Assembly (NCBI RefSeq): GCF_026805545.1
Contig: NZ_JAPRFR010000003.1
Location: 1-64,000, forward strand
DNA from: Aerococcus kribbianus
GTDB taxonomy: Bacteria > Bacillota > Bacilli > Lactobacillales > Aerococcaceae
Direction of reading: 5' to 3'
DNA length: 64,000 nt
Shown: in pieces, positions 7,781 through 17,093 of the stretch
Layout of the letters: each line of letters opens with the position of its first letter
Numbering within the stretch: the stretch's first letter is position 1
Made by a program: the position numbers and the translations under genes
Notes under the pieces: generated by a model
Database searches by the model: none
What the model was told of the DNA's origin: nothing
What the model saw: only the letters and a program-made list of their open reading frames with translations

Positions 7781-8449
7781 TTATGCTTTTTGCCGAGAAG
7801 GATCCATCTTTTGTTCGATATAACTCAATAACCAGTCCGTAACCATTGCCATTAGAGCAATTGGGATAACTCCCGCTAAAATAATCGAAGTTCCCTCAGA
7901 GGCATTTACCCCCCGAGTTAAGACGTCACCTAATCCACCAGCACCAACAAAGGTTCCGATTGTGGCAATTCCGATTCCAGTAATGAAAGCATTACGGATC
8001 CCCCCCATAATCACGGGTAAGGCTAAAGGAAACTCTACCTTAAAAATCAATTGCCACTTGGTCATTCCCATTCCTTTACCAACATCTACAATACCGGCAT
8101 CCAAATTTTTAACGCCAGTGTAAGTGTTACGAATAATAGGTAACAAGGAATAGAGGAAGACAGTCAATACCACCAAGTTAGTACCAAGCCCTAAGACTAA
8201 CATTAAGATAGACAACAAGGCAAGTTGCGGCACCGTTTGAATCAAGTTAGCGATGGTAATAATCCATTCTGACTTTTTGGGATTGTGAGCAATTAAAAAT
8301 CCCAGCGGAATCGCCACAATCATAGCGAAAACCACTCCGTAAAAGGTCATTAAGAAATGCCGTAACATTTGGTCAAGAACATAGCCGCCATTGACTTGGA
8401 AATAATAAATCAATTGTTCCCATAAATTCAGCGTTGTAATATCTTGCAT
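7781..8449 (-). CDS. opuCD: Osmoprotectant ABC transporter permease OpuCD
   Basis: A 222-residue BPD-type permease with about six membrane helices. The EAA loop that docks on the ATPase is visible in KGMGMTKWQLIFKVEFPLALP (two adjoining pieces, about 124-144). It is the second permease of the OpuC importer for glycine betaine, carnitine or choline. Its start overlaps the opuCC stop (TAATG), indicating translational coupling. Similar to the OpuCB protein at 9408-10049, as expected for heterodimeric permeases. Confidence 0.9.
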   Translation of the reverse strand: MQDITTLNLWEQLIYYFQVNGGYVLDQMLRHFLMTFYGVVFAMIVAIPLGFLIAHNPKKSEWIITIANLIQTVPQLALLSILMLVLGLGTNLVVLTVFLYSLLPIIRNTYTGVKNLDAGIVDVGKGMGMTKWQLIFKVEFPLALPVIMGGIRNAFITGIGIATIGTFVGAGGLGDVLTRGVNASEGTSIILAGVIPIALMAMVTDWLLSYIEQKMDPSRQKA

Positions 8450-9408
8450 TATTCCAGCACCCCTTTCTCAACCGGTTCAACATAAGGTTCTTTGTCTTCA
8501 AAATAATTGTTTTCTTCCAAGAATTTAGTGGCCACCGTTTTAGGCTCTAACAAATATTCATCTGAAGTATAGTTCAACCGTTGCATATCTTCATCAGAAA
8601 TTGTGCCTTCTAATTTCATCAAAATATTATCTAATTCTGGATATTCAGCTAAAATTTCATGATTGGCCACAGCTGACCCATCATAAGGCGGGAAGAGATG
8701 ACGGTCATCTTCTAAAACAACTAAGTCTTCAGAAATAATCCGACCGTCAGTGGAATAACCTAATACCACATCCACCTCGTCATTGGCTACTGCCGTATAA
8801 ACTAAACCAATTGACATTGGGTAGAGATTAGGCAAGCCAAAACCGTATGTTTCTTGGAAGGCAGCGTAACCATCACCGGCCCGAGAAATCCAAGAAGAGT
8901 CCACCCCAACATCAATGCTATCAGCATATTGCTCTAGATCAGAGACCTTTTCAAGTCCGTATTTTTCGGCATTTTCGCGAGTAACCATGAAGGCATAGGT
9001 ATTGGCAAATCCATAAGATGGATACCATTTTTGGTCAAACGCTTCATCGAAGCCTTTGACAACAGTTTTAAAGGCAAGATCAGGATCAGTAATTGGGTCT
9101 TGTCCCAATTCTCCGGTCAAGGAAGTTCCAGTATATCGAACGGCAGAAACATTCGCATCGCCACCCATCAAAGCTTGGTGGTTCATAGTTGAACTTCCTA
9201 AGTTACTTACAATATTAACATCAGTATCAATATAGTGCTCAATCATTCCTTGCACGATATATCCCATAATCTGCATTTCTGTGGATCCACCTGAAGTAAC
9301 CGTAATCGTTTGTCCCGTCAGATTACCACCTAAACCAGGTAGGGAACAGCCGGCCAATAAAATAAGTGACAGGGCAAGGAGGATTTTTTTCTTCATTTGT
9401 TTAAACAT
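8449..9408 (-). CDS. opuCC: Osmoprotectant-binding lipoprotein OpuCC
   Basis: A 319-residue substrate-binding lipoprotein. The signal peptide MFKQMKKKILLALSLILLA is followed by the lipobox LAGC, with Cys21 the predicted lipidated residue. The mature part is an OpuAC-type periplasmic-binding fold starting at TITVTSGGSTEMQIMGYI and including a WISRAGDG segment typical of the choline/betaine binding group. It delivers substrate to OpuCB/OpuCD at the outer membrane face. Start and stop overlap both neighbours by one base (TAATG). Confidence 0.92.
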   Translation of the reverse strand: MFKQMKKKILLALSLILLAGCSLPGLGGNLTGQTITVTSGGSTEMQIMGYIVQGMIEHYIDTDVNIVSNLGSSTMNHQALMGGDANVSAVRYTGTSLTGELGQDPITDPDLAFKTVVKGFDEAFDQKWYPSYGFANTYAFMVTRENAEKYGLEKVSDLEQYADSIDVGVDSSWISRAGDGYAAFQETYGFGLPNLYPMSIGLVYTAVANDEVDVVLGYSTDGRIISEDLVVLEDDRHLFPPYDGSAVANHEILAEYPELDNILMKLEGTISDEDMQRLNYTSDEYLLEPKTVATKFLEENNYFEDKEPYVEPVEKGVLE

Positions 9409-10049
9409 TAGCTCTCTCCTTTCTTAGAAGTCGTTCGTGGGCTTACCCAAACTTCTAATTTACCCATTAAGTAATCTGCCAACAAGGCTAAGATCGTCAC
9501 TGGGATGGTCCCACCAAGAATTAATTCTGGCATAAAAAGGTTCAGACCATTAAAGATCATTTCACCTAAACCTCCACCACCGATATAAGCAGCCAGAGTA
9601 GTCCAAGAAATCACATAAACGGTCGATAAACGAATACCGGCCATAATAACTGGTACCGCTAAGGGAAGTTGGACCTGACGGATGACCTGCATTTGGGTCA
9701 TTCCCATTCCTTTGGCAGCATCTAACAAGTTGCTACCAACCCCCTGCATACCTAAGTAGGTGTTCCGTAAAATTGGCAAGAGAGAGTAAATGAATAGGGC
9801 AATAATAGACGGTAAACGCCCAATTCCAAAGAAAGGAATCATCAAGGCTAAAAGAGCCAGGGTCGGAATCGTTTGTAAAACCGAAATAAAGTTAATCACA
9901 CCATTGGCAATTTTAGGGAATTGAGAGAGTAGAATACCTAAGGGGACTGCCACAACCACTCCAAGCAATAAAGCAATAGCCGATAGACTAAGGTGGTCAA
10001 TGGTCAACCGCAGCAACTCACTCCCATTGTTTTGGAAAAACGAAATCAT
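9408..10049 (-). CDS. opuCB: Osmoprotectant ABC transporter permease OpuCB
   Basis: A 213-residue BPD-type permease with six predicted membrane helices and an EAA loop (AAKGMGMTQMQVIRQVQLP, about 120-138). Its ATG overlaps the opuCA stop in ATGA and its stop overlaps the opuCC start, so translation of all four opuC genes is coupled. Partner of OpuCD. Confidence 0.9.
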   Translation of the reverse strand: MISFFQNNGSELLRLTIDHLSLSAIALLLGVVVAVPLGILLSQFPKIANGVINFISVLQTIPTLALLALMIPFFGIGRLPSIIALFIYSLLPILRNTYLGMQGVGSNLLDAAKGMGMTQMQVIRQVQLPLAVPVIMAGIRLSTVYVISWTTLAAYIGGGGLGEMIFNGLNLFMPELILGGTIPVTILALLADYLMGKLEVWVSPRTTSKKGES

Positions 10050-11269
10050 TTATGGTCAACTCCTTCAGCTTGGTCCTTATGATCATGACTAGAGTGACTT
10101 TCCTCGCTAGAGGCAGAATCTGTCGCTTCTTCACCCTTGTCGCTAGATGAGTCATCACCCCAAACAGAATCATAAACAAGGTTAACCAAAGCAGCCCGGG
10201 TCACAATACCAGTTAACTCGTTCTTATCGTTAATAACCGGGACGTTTAGAACGCGACCTTTAAGAATACGTTGCATGGTATCTTGAACAAGTTCAGATTC
10301 TTTCACAGGACGATTAGCCGCATGCATCACATCAGACACTGACATATCGTAATCTGAACGGGCAGTAATATCAGACAAGGTAATAATGCCCTTGTAATGG
10401 TTACGGTCGTCAACTACAAACAAGGAGTCGACATTACTGTTACGCATGATGGTCAAGGCGTCAGACAAGGATTTACCAAGTGTGATAGTTAGTGGATTCT
10501 TACGCATAATATTACCCACTTGGATATAGTTGGTCTTAGCTTGCAAGAGACGGTCTTCACCCAAGAAACTACGCACATAGTCATTCGCTGGGTGACGCAA
10601 GATGTTTTCTGGGGTATCGTATTGCAAGAGATTCCCTTCATGCCAAATTGCAATACGGTCAGCCAAGTTCAAGGCTTCATCCATATCATGGGTCACGAAA
10701 ACAAAGGTATTCCCATACTCTCTTTGTAATTCTTTCACTAAGTCTTGTAAGGCATCACGGGTAATCGGGTCTAAGGCACCAAATGGCTCATCCATTAATA
10801 CAATTTCTGGATTCGCAGCTAAGGCACGAATAACCCCAATCCGTTGTTGTTGCCCACCAGACAATTCACCGGGGTAACGATCAAGGTATTCCTCTGGTAG
10901 CTCCACTCGGTCTAGAAGACGTTTAGCGGTTTCACGACACTTATCATCAGACCAACCTAACATCTTAGGAACCATCACGATATTGTCATAAACCGTCATG
11001 TGAGGCATTAGTCCAATTTGTTGGATAACATAACCGATTTGTCGACGGAGTTCCACAGGGTTTTTATCAATCGTTTTTTCACCATTGATATAGATGGCCC
11101 CTTCAGAAGGGTCGTGCATCCGGTTAATCATCCGTAAGGCAGTAGTTTTACCTGATCCAGAGGTCCCAATAAAGCAAACGAATTCGCCATCCTCTATGGT
11201 CAGATTAGCGTCCTTCACTGCTTGGACACCACCTGGATAAACTTTTTTCACATCTTTAAATTCAATCAT
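10046..11269 (-). CDS. opuCA: Osmoprotectant ABC transporter ATPase OpuCA with CBS pair
   Basis: A 407-residue ATPase. The nucleotide-binding domain has Walker A GTSGSGKTT, signature LSGGQQQR and Walker B VLMDEPFGALD, then a C-terminal CBS pair (about 255-375) and a hydrophilic Ser/Glu/His-rich tail. In Listeria and Staphylococcus the OpuCA CBS pair binds c-di-AMP and shuts down uptake; the same is inferred here. An in-frame codon at 11311 would add 14 residues, but ATG 11269 has AGGAG 8 bp upstream and starts exactly at the family N terminus (MIEFKDVKKVYPGG). First gene of opuCA-CB-CC-CD-UPF0316. Confidence 0.93.
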   Translation of the reverse strand: MIEFKDVKKVYPGGVQAVKDANLTIEDGEFVCFIGTSGSGKTTALRMINRMHDPSEGAIYINGEKTIDKNPVELRRQIGYVIQQIGLMPHMTVYDNIVMVPKMLGWSDDKCRETAKRLLDRVELPEEYLDRYPGELSGGQQQRIGVIRALAANPEIVLMDEPFGALDPITRDALQDLVKELQREYGNTFVFVTHDMDEALNLADRIAIWHEGNLLQYDTPENILRHPANDYVRSFLGEDRLLQAKTNYIQVGNIMRKNPLTITLGKSLSDALTIMRNSNVDSLFVVDDRNHYKGIITLSDITARSDYDMSVSDVMHAANRPVKESELVQDTMQRILKGRVLNVPVINDKNELTGIVTRAALVNLVYDSVWGDDSSSDKGEEATDSASSEESHSSHDHKDQAEGVDHK

Positions 11270-11309
11270 TTCTCCAACTCCTGTTAAATGTTTTTTCAAA
11301 TAATGCTCC

Positions 11310-11337
11310 ATTATAACATTATCAAGAATCCCGGCAA
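11310..11337 (-). promoter_or_regulatory. Promoter of the opuC operon
   Basis: -35 TTGCCG (11332-11337), 16-bp spacer, -10 TATAAT (11310-11315), about 41 bp before the opuCA ATG. Confidence 0.65.
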
Positions 11338-11375
11338 ATCGCTAGTTTTGAGGCAAAATTTACCAATATTTATTA

Positions 11376-11420
11376 AAAATATAAGGATTGAGACAAAATT
11401 ATCCCCGACTAATCCTTATA
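11376..11420 (-). terminator. Terminator-like hairpin upstream of opuCA
   Basis: A 10-bp inverted repeat (TATAAGGATT 11380-11389 with AATCCTTATA 11411-11420) encloses 21 bases with further G/C pairing, and is followed on the minus strand by ATTTTTAAT. It may be a second terminator for acpS or part of the opuC control region. Confidence 0.5.
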
Positions 11421-11494
11421 AGCTTAAGACTTAAGCCGGTTTTTATCTAAAAACAATTATTGTTTGTCGTTTTTTCGTTTTCATCTCCAAATAG

Positions 11495-11527
11495 AAAAAG
11501 CACCAACCAAGGAATTGGCTGGTGCTT
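11495..11527 (-). terminator. Terminator after acpS
   Basis: Stem AAGCACCAGCCAA / TTGGTTGGTGCTT with loop TTCC, then TTTTTC on the minus strand, 19 bp past the acpS stop. Confidence 0.9.
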
Positions 11528-11545
11528 GCATTCAAAATAAGTGAC

Positions 11546-11911
11546 TCAAAGATTGGTGTTTTCTTCTAAGACCACCTGAGCCACTGCATAATGGTGGCTA
11601 TGGGAAATCGATAAGAAAGCAGCGCCCTTGAAATGAGGGCTTTGGATAGTAACTTGGCCACTGGACCCATAAGAAAGGCTAATGTCTAACCAAGAACATT
11701 GGCTACCAATACCGGTTCCTAGGGCTTTAGCATAAGCTTCTTTAGCGGCCCATCGCCCCGCTAAAAACTCTACTTGTCGTGACCAAGTGTTAAGTTGATG
11801 GTAATCCGCTTGTTCACTGATTGTTAAGAGGCGATCAATGAAACGAGGATTGCTGGCTGCTTGGTCAATTCGAGCGATCTCAATAATATCGATACCAATC
11901 CCATAAATCAT
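11546..11911 (-). CDS. acpS: Holo-[acyl-carrier-protein] synthase AcpS
   Basis: A 121-residue enzyme that transfers 4'-phosphopantetheine from CoA to apo-ACP for fatty acid synthesis. Metal-binding Asp8 sits in the N-terminal motif GIGIDIIEIARI and the family motif WAAKEAYAKALGTG carries the catalytic Glu (about 58). The C-terminal strand reads SISHSHHYA. Normal length. It lies downstream of cshA in the common ddl-murF-cshA-acpS order, but alr, often next, is absent and the opuC operon follows the terminator. Confidence 0.95.
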   Translation of the reverse strand: MIYGIGIDIIEIARIDQAASNPRFIDRLLTISEQADYHQLNTWSRQVEFLAGRWAAKEAYAKALGTGIGSQCSWLDISLSYGSSGQVTIQSPHFKGAAFLSISHSHHYAVAQVVLEENTNL

Positions 11912-11978
11912 AGTTAATCTCCTTAACTAATAAGCACTAGGTCTAAGCCCTATCTTAATGCCAAGTCTAGACTCTTAT

Positions 11979-13496
11979 CTAGCGAATCTTGAAGCCTTTG
12001 CTTTGTTTGTGCTGACCACTTTTATTTGCTGGTTTACCTGGCTTCTTTCCTTTGCCTTTTTCTGCATGCTTGCCATTCTTACCATGGTTCTTATTCGAAT
12101 GCTTGCCTTGCTTGTGGTTTTGGCGCTTACGATGACCACCCTGTTTATAATTCTTCCGACCCTTTTTATTACGATGCGGCAAGGTTTTTTCTGGGGTAAT
12201 TTTAACCTTGACATCAGATGGGTCCTTAGTTAAGGCCTTCATTAAGGCATAAGCGAGTTGGTCTTGGGTGTATTGAGCGCCAAGATAAGCCACAGCATCT
12301 TCATACTTAGCCATATTTTCTTCGCTCTCAACTAGGTCGGCCACTCGGTCTACTGAAGCTCGCATTTGCCCAGTAAAGGCTTCTTCTGATGTTGGCGGAC
12401 GCAATGGGGATAATTTCTTACGCGTCAGATTTTCAATGGTCCGTAAATAATCCATTTCATGGTTGATTACGAAGGTCACTGACATCCCTTCCTTACCGGC
12501 CCGACCCGTCCGTCCAATTCGGTGGACATAGCTCTCAGGGTCTTGAGGAATATCAAAATTATACACATGACTAACGCCACCAATGTCTAGACCACGCGCG
12601 GCCACATCGGTAGCCACTAAGATATTTAACTTACCAGCCTTGAAGTCTTTTAATACTTGTAGCCGTTTTTGTTGGGTCAAGTCTCCATGAATTCCTTCTG
12701 CAGTGTAGCCACGTTCAATCAAGCCACGAGCCACTTCGTCAACTCGTCGTTTGGTACGAGCAAAAACAATAGCCAAGTCAGGATTGTGAATATCAATAAA
12801 ACGCGTCAAAATATCAAATTTCTCATAGTCCCGACACTTGGTAAAGTATTGGTCAATTAAGTCGGCCGTCATTTCCTTGGCTTCAATCTTGACATGGTGA
12901 GGATCCGTCATAAATTGTTGAGAAATTCGCTTGATTTCACTCGGTACAGTAGCTGAGAACAAGAGCGTTTGCCGTTGTTCTGGAACTTGTTTCAAGATGG
13001 CTTCAATATCATCAATAAAGCCCATATTCAGCATTTCGTCAGCTTCGTCAAGAACCACCGTTTCAATCGCGTCTAAACGTAACGCCTTCCGTTGAATTAA
13101 GTCCAACAAACGACCCGGCGTTCCCACGACTACACTAGGATGTTTCTTCAACAATTGGATTTGTCGTCCAATCGCCGCACCACCATAAACTGTAACCACC
13201 TTAGTTCCTTGGTGTTTACCTAGGTGATACATTTCTTCTCCAGTTTGGACTGCTAATTCCCGAGTGGGTTCAACAATCAAGGCCTGGATAGCTTCCTTAT
13301 TAGTGTCTAGTTTCTCTAATAATGGCAAACCAAAAGCCGCTGTTTTCCCGGTTCCGGTTTGGGCTTGGCCAAAGATATCTTGGCCAGCTAAGGCCATAGG
13401 AATGGCCTGACTTTGAATAGGCGTCGTTTCTTCGAAGCCCATATCGTCAACGGCTTTAATTAAGGCCGCTGATAAATTTAATTCTGAAAATTTCAT
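11979..13496 (-). CDS. cshA: DEAD-box RNA helicase CshA
   Basis: A 505-residue ATP-dependent RNA helicase. Q motif TPIQSQAIP, Walker [13 protein letters not shown] box in VLDEADEML, motif III SAT (LFSATVP) and motif [15 protein letters not shown] are all present. The C-terminal tail (about 420-505) is Lys/Gly/His/Asn rich, typical of CshA, and serves RNA or degradosome contacts in relatives. ATG 13496 follows AAGGAGG; the open frame continues 32 codons upstream without a ribosome site. Expected roles are mRNA turnover and ribosome assembly, especially in the cold. Confidence 0.95.
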   Translation of the reverse strand: MKFSELNLSAALIKAVDDMGFEETTPIQSQAIPMALAGQDIFGQAQTGTGKTAAFGLPLLEKLDTNKEAIQALIVEPTRELAVQTGEEMYHLGKHQGTKVVTVYGGAAIGRQIQLLKKHPSVVVGTPGRLLDLIQRKALRLDAIETVVLDEADEMLNMGFIDDIEAILKQVPEQRQTLLFSATVPSEIKRISQQFMTDPHHVKIEAKEMTADLIDQYFTKCRDYEKFDILTRFIDIHNPDLAIVFARTKRRVDEVARGLIERGYTAEGIHGDLTQQKRLQVLKDFKAGKLNILVATDVAARGLDIGGVSHVYNFDIPQDPESYVHRIGRTGRAGKEGMSVTFVINHEMDYLRTIENLTRKKLSPLRPPTSEEAFTGQMRASVDRVADLVESEENMAKYEDAVAYLGAQYTQDQLAYALMKALTKDPSDVKVKITPEKTLPHRNKKGRKNYKQGGHRKRQNHKQGKHSNKNHGKNGKHAEKGKGKKPGKPANKSGQHKQSKGFKIR

Positions 13497-13682
13497 TGTT
13501 TCCTCCTTATAACTCAAGGAGTGCTCATTCAAATAAGTCACTGTTATCAGAAATACTTCCCTAATAAAAGCAAAGGAGACTGCCATCTGCACAGTCTCGT
13601 CCTTGAATTGACTTTTTAGTCATTGGGCAAGTGTTCTTACCCTATATGTCACTGAGTAATCCTTAAGCGCATTAAGCATAGC

Positions 13683-13719
13683 ATAAGTCAGCTAGATAAA
13701 CAAATCTTAGCTGACTCAT
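13683..13719 (-). terminator. Inverted repeat after murF (possible terminator)
   Basis: ATAAGTCAGCTA (13683-13694) pairs with TAGCTGACTCAT (13708-13719) with one mismatch, directly past the murF stop. There is no T run, so it may act as an RNA 3' stabiliser or attenuator rather than a classic terminator. Confidence 0.45.
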
Positions 13720-13726
13720 AAGTTGA

Positions 13727-15124
13727 TTATTTCTCTATATCAAGGCGTAAAGCATCCACTAATTCGAGTAAGCCCGTCCCATTGCTAGCCTTCACTAAGA
13801 CTAAGTCTTGGGGCGCTAGGACAGCTTTTAGTGTGGCAATTAAAGCTTCCTTGTCATCTGGGAAGTAATGTAAGTTGTCACTTGTATAGCCTTTATCACT
13901 GAGCGCTGTTTCAAGAGCTTGCATTTCTGGTCCAAATAAGAAGACCTCAGAAAAAACTTCCTGGTCAATATCTTGGGCCACAGACGCATGCCAAGTAGCT
14001 GAATCCTCACCTAATTCCAACATATCCCCTAAAACAAGAACTTTCTTGGCACCATCATTACTAGGCAACATAGCCAAATTACTGATAACTGCCCGCATAG
14101 CAGAAGGATTGGCATTATAGGCATCATTTAGAATTTGCGCATCATTATAACCTTGGAACCATTCCATTCGATTAGCAGTGAGTTTGAAATGGGCTAATTT
14201 CTCTTGGACTTGTTCCATGGATAAGCCAAAGACATACGCGGTCGCCAAGGCATAGAGGGCATTTTGGACATTATAAGCCCCAGTTACAGGTAGATCCATA
14301 TGACATGTTGGAGACAAGTTAGTTGTGAAACCTGCATGGTATTGGTCTAAAACAATATCCATGGCATAAACATTTTGTGTGTCAGATGTCCCTACAGAAA
14401 TTAGATCTTGGGTCATTTGATTATTAAGTTCTTGGTTAATTAAATCCTCTTCACCTGGATAAATAAAGGTTCCATCCGCCTTCAATCCCGATAATATTTC
14501 GAGCTTGGCTTTAGCGATATTTTTTCTGGATCCTAAATATTCGATATGAGATTCGCCAATCATAGTGATAATAGCCACATCAGGCTGGGCTAAACGACTC
14601 AAGAGGTCAATTTCGCCTCGACCTGACATGCCCATTTCCAAGACCAAGACTTCTGTGGCTTCAGGCATCGCTAAGATTGTCATTGGTAGTCCAATTTCAT
14701 TGTTGTAATTTCCTTCTGTCTTATGCACATTAAAGCCCGCTGATAAGACAGCAGCTGTCATGTCCTTAGTGGTCGTCTTACCAGAAGAACCGGTGACTGC
14801 CACAACTTTAGGGGCAATCTCTGCCAAGTAATATTGGGCTAAGTCTTGCAAGGCTTGTAAGGTGTCTTCCACCTGGATAACGCCGATATTCTTAGGAGCC
14901 TGGTCTAAATCCTTGGCCCAAAAGGTAGCCTTAGCCCCATTAGCAATGGCATCGTCAACAAAATCATGGCCATCCCTAATACCTTGCAAAGGCACAAACA
15001 AGCCATTTTCTTGGTTTTCCCGAGAATCAAAGGCCACCGAATCCACCGAATCAAATCGCATGGCGGAGCTATAATCAATGGCACCGACCGCTTTAACAAT
15101 CTCGTTAATCTTTAATGGTCTCAT
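13727..15124 (-). CDS. murF: UDP-N-acetylmuramoyl-tripeptide--D-alanyl-D-alanine ligase MurF
   Basis: A 465-residue Mur ligase that adds D-Ala-D-Ala to UDP-MurNAc-tripeptide in the cytoplasm. The ATP loop VTGSSGKTTTKDM lies at about 111-123, followed by the central-domain motif KTEGNYNNEIGLPMT and the Mur motif LNDAYNANPSAM. Usual length. It starts 19 bp after ddl, whose product is its substrate, so the two are one operon. Confidence 0.96.
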   Translation of the reverse strand: MRPLKINEIVKAVGAIDYSSAMRFDSVDSVAFDSRENQENGLFVPLQGIRDGHDFVDDAIANGAKATFWAKDLDQAPKNIGVIQVEDTLQALQDLAQYYLAEIAPKVVAVTGSSGKTTTKDMTAAVLSAGFNVHKTEGNYNNEIGLPMTILAMPEATEVLVLEMGMSGRGEIDLLSRLAQPDVAIITMIGESHIEYLGSRKNIAKAKLEILSGLKADGTFIYPGEEDLINQELNNQMTQDLISVGTSDTQNVYAMDIVLDQYHAGFTTNLSPTCHMDLPVTGAYNVQNALYALATAYVFGLSMEQVQEKLAHFKLTANRMEWFQGYNDAQILNDAYNANPSAMRAVISNLAMLPSNDGAKKVLVLGDMLELGEDSATWHASVAQDIDQEVFSEVFLFGPEMQALETALSDKGYTSDNLHYFPDDKEALIATLKAVLAPQDLVLVKASNGTGLLELVDALRLDIEK

Positions 15125-15143
15125 AAAAACTCCTCTATTAATG

Positions 15144-16229
15144 TTAGTGTTCCACTTGATTTAAGCGTTTTTGCTTGGCTTCATATCTTGACAAGGCTAA
15201 TTCTAACAAATCAGCAATCAATTGGCTATAGGACTTACCAGTGGCCTCCCATAAGCTAGGATACATAGAAAATTGGGTAAAGCCTGGCATAGTATTGACT
15301 TCATTGATGTAAATAGCTTCATCAGCAGTAATGAAGAAGTCACACCGGGTTAAGCCTGACCCATCAATAATGAGATAGGCGGCCTTGGCGTAATCTTGTA
15401 ATTTGCTGACTAATTCTTTTGATAGCGGTGCTGGAATAGCCATTTCTACTGTATTATTAATATATTTCTCATCATAGTCATAGAAACCTTGTTCCTTAAC
15501 CAATTCACCAGGAACAGAAACTTGGGGGTCATCATTGCCCATGACAGCTAATTCAATTTCACGCGCTCCGTCCAAGGCTTTTTCAAGGACCACACGACGG
15601 TCGAACTGCAAAGCTAAGTCGATAGCTGTTTTTAAGTCTTCACGACTATCCGCACGACTAATTCCCACACTAGACCCTAAGTTAGCTGGCTTAACAAAAA
15701 CCGGTAAGTCCAAGTCATTAATCACGACATCCAAAGCCGCTTCTGGATCTTTTTCCCAGTCAGCAGCCCGTAAAGCATGGTAAGGCAATTGTGGAATACC
15801 CGCTTTTTCAAAGAGGTATTTGGAAATAATCTTATCCATAGCGGTGGCAGAAGCCAGCACACCAGCCCCCACATATGGGACGTTTAAACTCTCAAACAAA
15901 CCTTGAATAGTACCATCTTCTCCGTTAGGTCCATGAAGAGCAGGAAAGACAATCGTGCTAGCATTCAAAACATCCGTGGGAACTACTGATAAACCCGTAG
16001 AATTCGCTTCTTTGAATTCTGCATGGTCAGCTGGACTTAAGTTAAAATCCCATCCCATTTGTGGCAACTTATTAAGTTTAGGCCCCGCTAACCAGTCCCC
16101 TTGTTGGGTAATATAAACAGGTTGTACAGTATATTTCATATAATCAATATTTTTGGCAATAGCTTGAGCAGTTAAGACTGAAATCTCATGTTCTGCACTC
16201 TTACCACCATAAATCAAAACAATTTCCAT
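15144..16229 (-). CDS. ddl: D-alanine--D-alanine ligase
   Basis: A 361-residue ATP-grasp ligase making D-Ala-D-Ala. N-terminal motif VLIYGGKSAEHEIS, ATP-grasp strands VFVKPANLGSSVGIS and a terminal YINEVNTMPGFT are present. The substrate-selecting loop reads YDYDEKYI; a Tyr at this place is typical of D-Ala-D-Ala enzymes, while intrinsically vancomycin-resistant lactic acid bacteria have Phe (D-Ala-D-Lac). The second ATG (16229) is chosen because GGAGG lies 5 bp upstream; the first ATG (16241) adds only four residues. Confidence 0.95.
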   Translation of the reverse strand: MEIVLIYGGKSAEHEISVLTAQAIAKNIDYMKYTVQPVYITQQGDWLAGPKLNKLPQMGWDFNLSPADHAEFKEANSTGLSVVPTDVLNASTIVFPALHGPNGEDGTIQGLFESLNVPYVGAGVLASATAMDKIISKYLFEKAGIPQLPYHALRAADWEKDPEAALDVVINDLDLPVFVKPANLGSSVGISRADSREDLKTAIDLALQFDRRVVLEKALDGAREIELAVMGNDDPQVSVPGELVKEQGFYDYDEKYINNTVEMAIPAPLSKELVSKLQDYAKAAYLIIDGSGLTRCDFFITADEAIYINEVNTMPGFTQFSMYPSLWEATGKSYSQLIADLLELALSRYEAKQKRLNQVEH

Positions 16230-16250
16230 AGTTTCCTCCATTGTTATCCT

Positions 16251-17015
16251 TTATTTGTTCGTTTCTTCCTTTAATGTCCATGTACCTGTTTTAAAATTAT
16301 AGGTAATGGTTCCGGCTCGTGGGCTGGTGCTGAGCTTAGGTAAGGTTGCCTCTATTTGGTCCCAAGCCACAATCAAGGGAAGCTCTACATGGTCAGCTGG
16401 TCCCGTTAAATGGCCAAGGTCGATAATGACCCCTTCAGTGAAGTAATCATAGAGCTTCTCAATAAAGGCCTGGCTGGGCGCTTGAATAGTAGGCTTATTC
16501 TTGATTGTGCGCTTAAACTTAAAGGCTGAGGCTTTGTCTACCTTGCCTTCGCTCACTGCCCGTCGTAAAGCCTGGGCAATTTGTCGATAAAAATCATCAA
16601 TATAACGGTAATAGATTTTATAATAATTATGCTCAACCGGCAAATAAACAAAACGATTCTGTAATTTATAAAAAAACGGCGACCGTATCGCTTGATCCAT
16701 GTGACTCAAATATAAGAGCTCTGCAATTTCGCTTGCTTGCAGACGATGAAGCAAATTATATGACTTAAAATCTACCCATTTGGCTTGTGTACTCTTTTTT
16801 CCTTCTTGCCGATTAAGATAGGAACTTACTCTATCTCTACCCAAAACCACATGAAATCTGGTATAATCATCAAATTGACCCTGATAATCGCTATGATTCA
16901 ACAAGATCAAATTGCTCGGTTGATTTTCCCCATCAGCTAAGAAAAAATCAAGGCCCTTTGTTAAAATGTGGTTAGCTACGGGATTAAGTAGAATATATAG
17001 ATATTTCTTTTCCAA
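16251..17015 (-). CDS. Conserved protein of unknown function upstream of ddl
   Basis: About 254 residues; I do not recognise the family. It has no signal peptide or clear membrane helix, is rich in Tyr, Phe and Lys (notably EHNYYKIYYRYIDDFY in the middle), and has a basic segment near KFKRTIKNKP. The start is unsure: ATG 17048 has no ribosome site and would overlap the divergent promoter region, whereas TTG 17015 follows GGGGG at 8 bp. It ends 21 bp before ddl and is probably the first gene of the ddl-murF operon, which hints at, but does not prove, an envelope role. Confidence 0.7.
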   Translation of the reverse strand: MEKKYLYILLNPVANHILTKGLDFFLADGENQPSNLILLNHSDYQGQFDDYTRFHVVLGRDRVSSYLNRQEGKKSTQAKWVDFKSYNLLHRLQASEIAELLYLSHMDQAIRSPFFYKLQNRFVYLPVEHNYYKIYYRYIDDFYRQIAQALRRAVSEGKVDKASAFKFKRTIKNKPTIQAPSQAFIEKLYDYFTEGVIIDLGHLTGPADHVELPLIVAWDQIEATLPKLSTSPRAGTITYNFKTGTWTLKEETNK

Positions 17016-17093
17016 TCCTTGCACCCCCAAAATGTCACTTAATATCATAGCAAAAAAAGCGTGAAAACACTATAATTTTTGAAAGGACTTATA

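Noticed and set aside
11958-12233. Hydrophobic plus-strand frame opposite the cshA tail
   Set aside because: It is the antisense of the Lys/Gly/His-rich CshA tail, which automatically reads as Phe/Leu/Ala-rich.
17079-17093. TTG start for the SUKH gene
   Set aside because: It precedes the AAAGGA ribosome site; ATG 17094 is placed correctly behind it.
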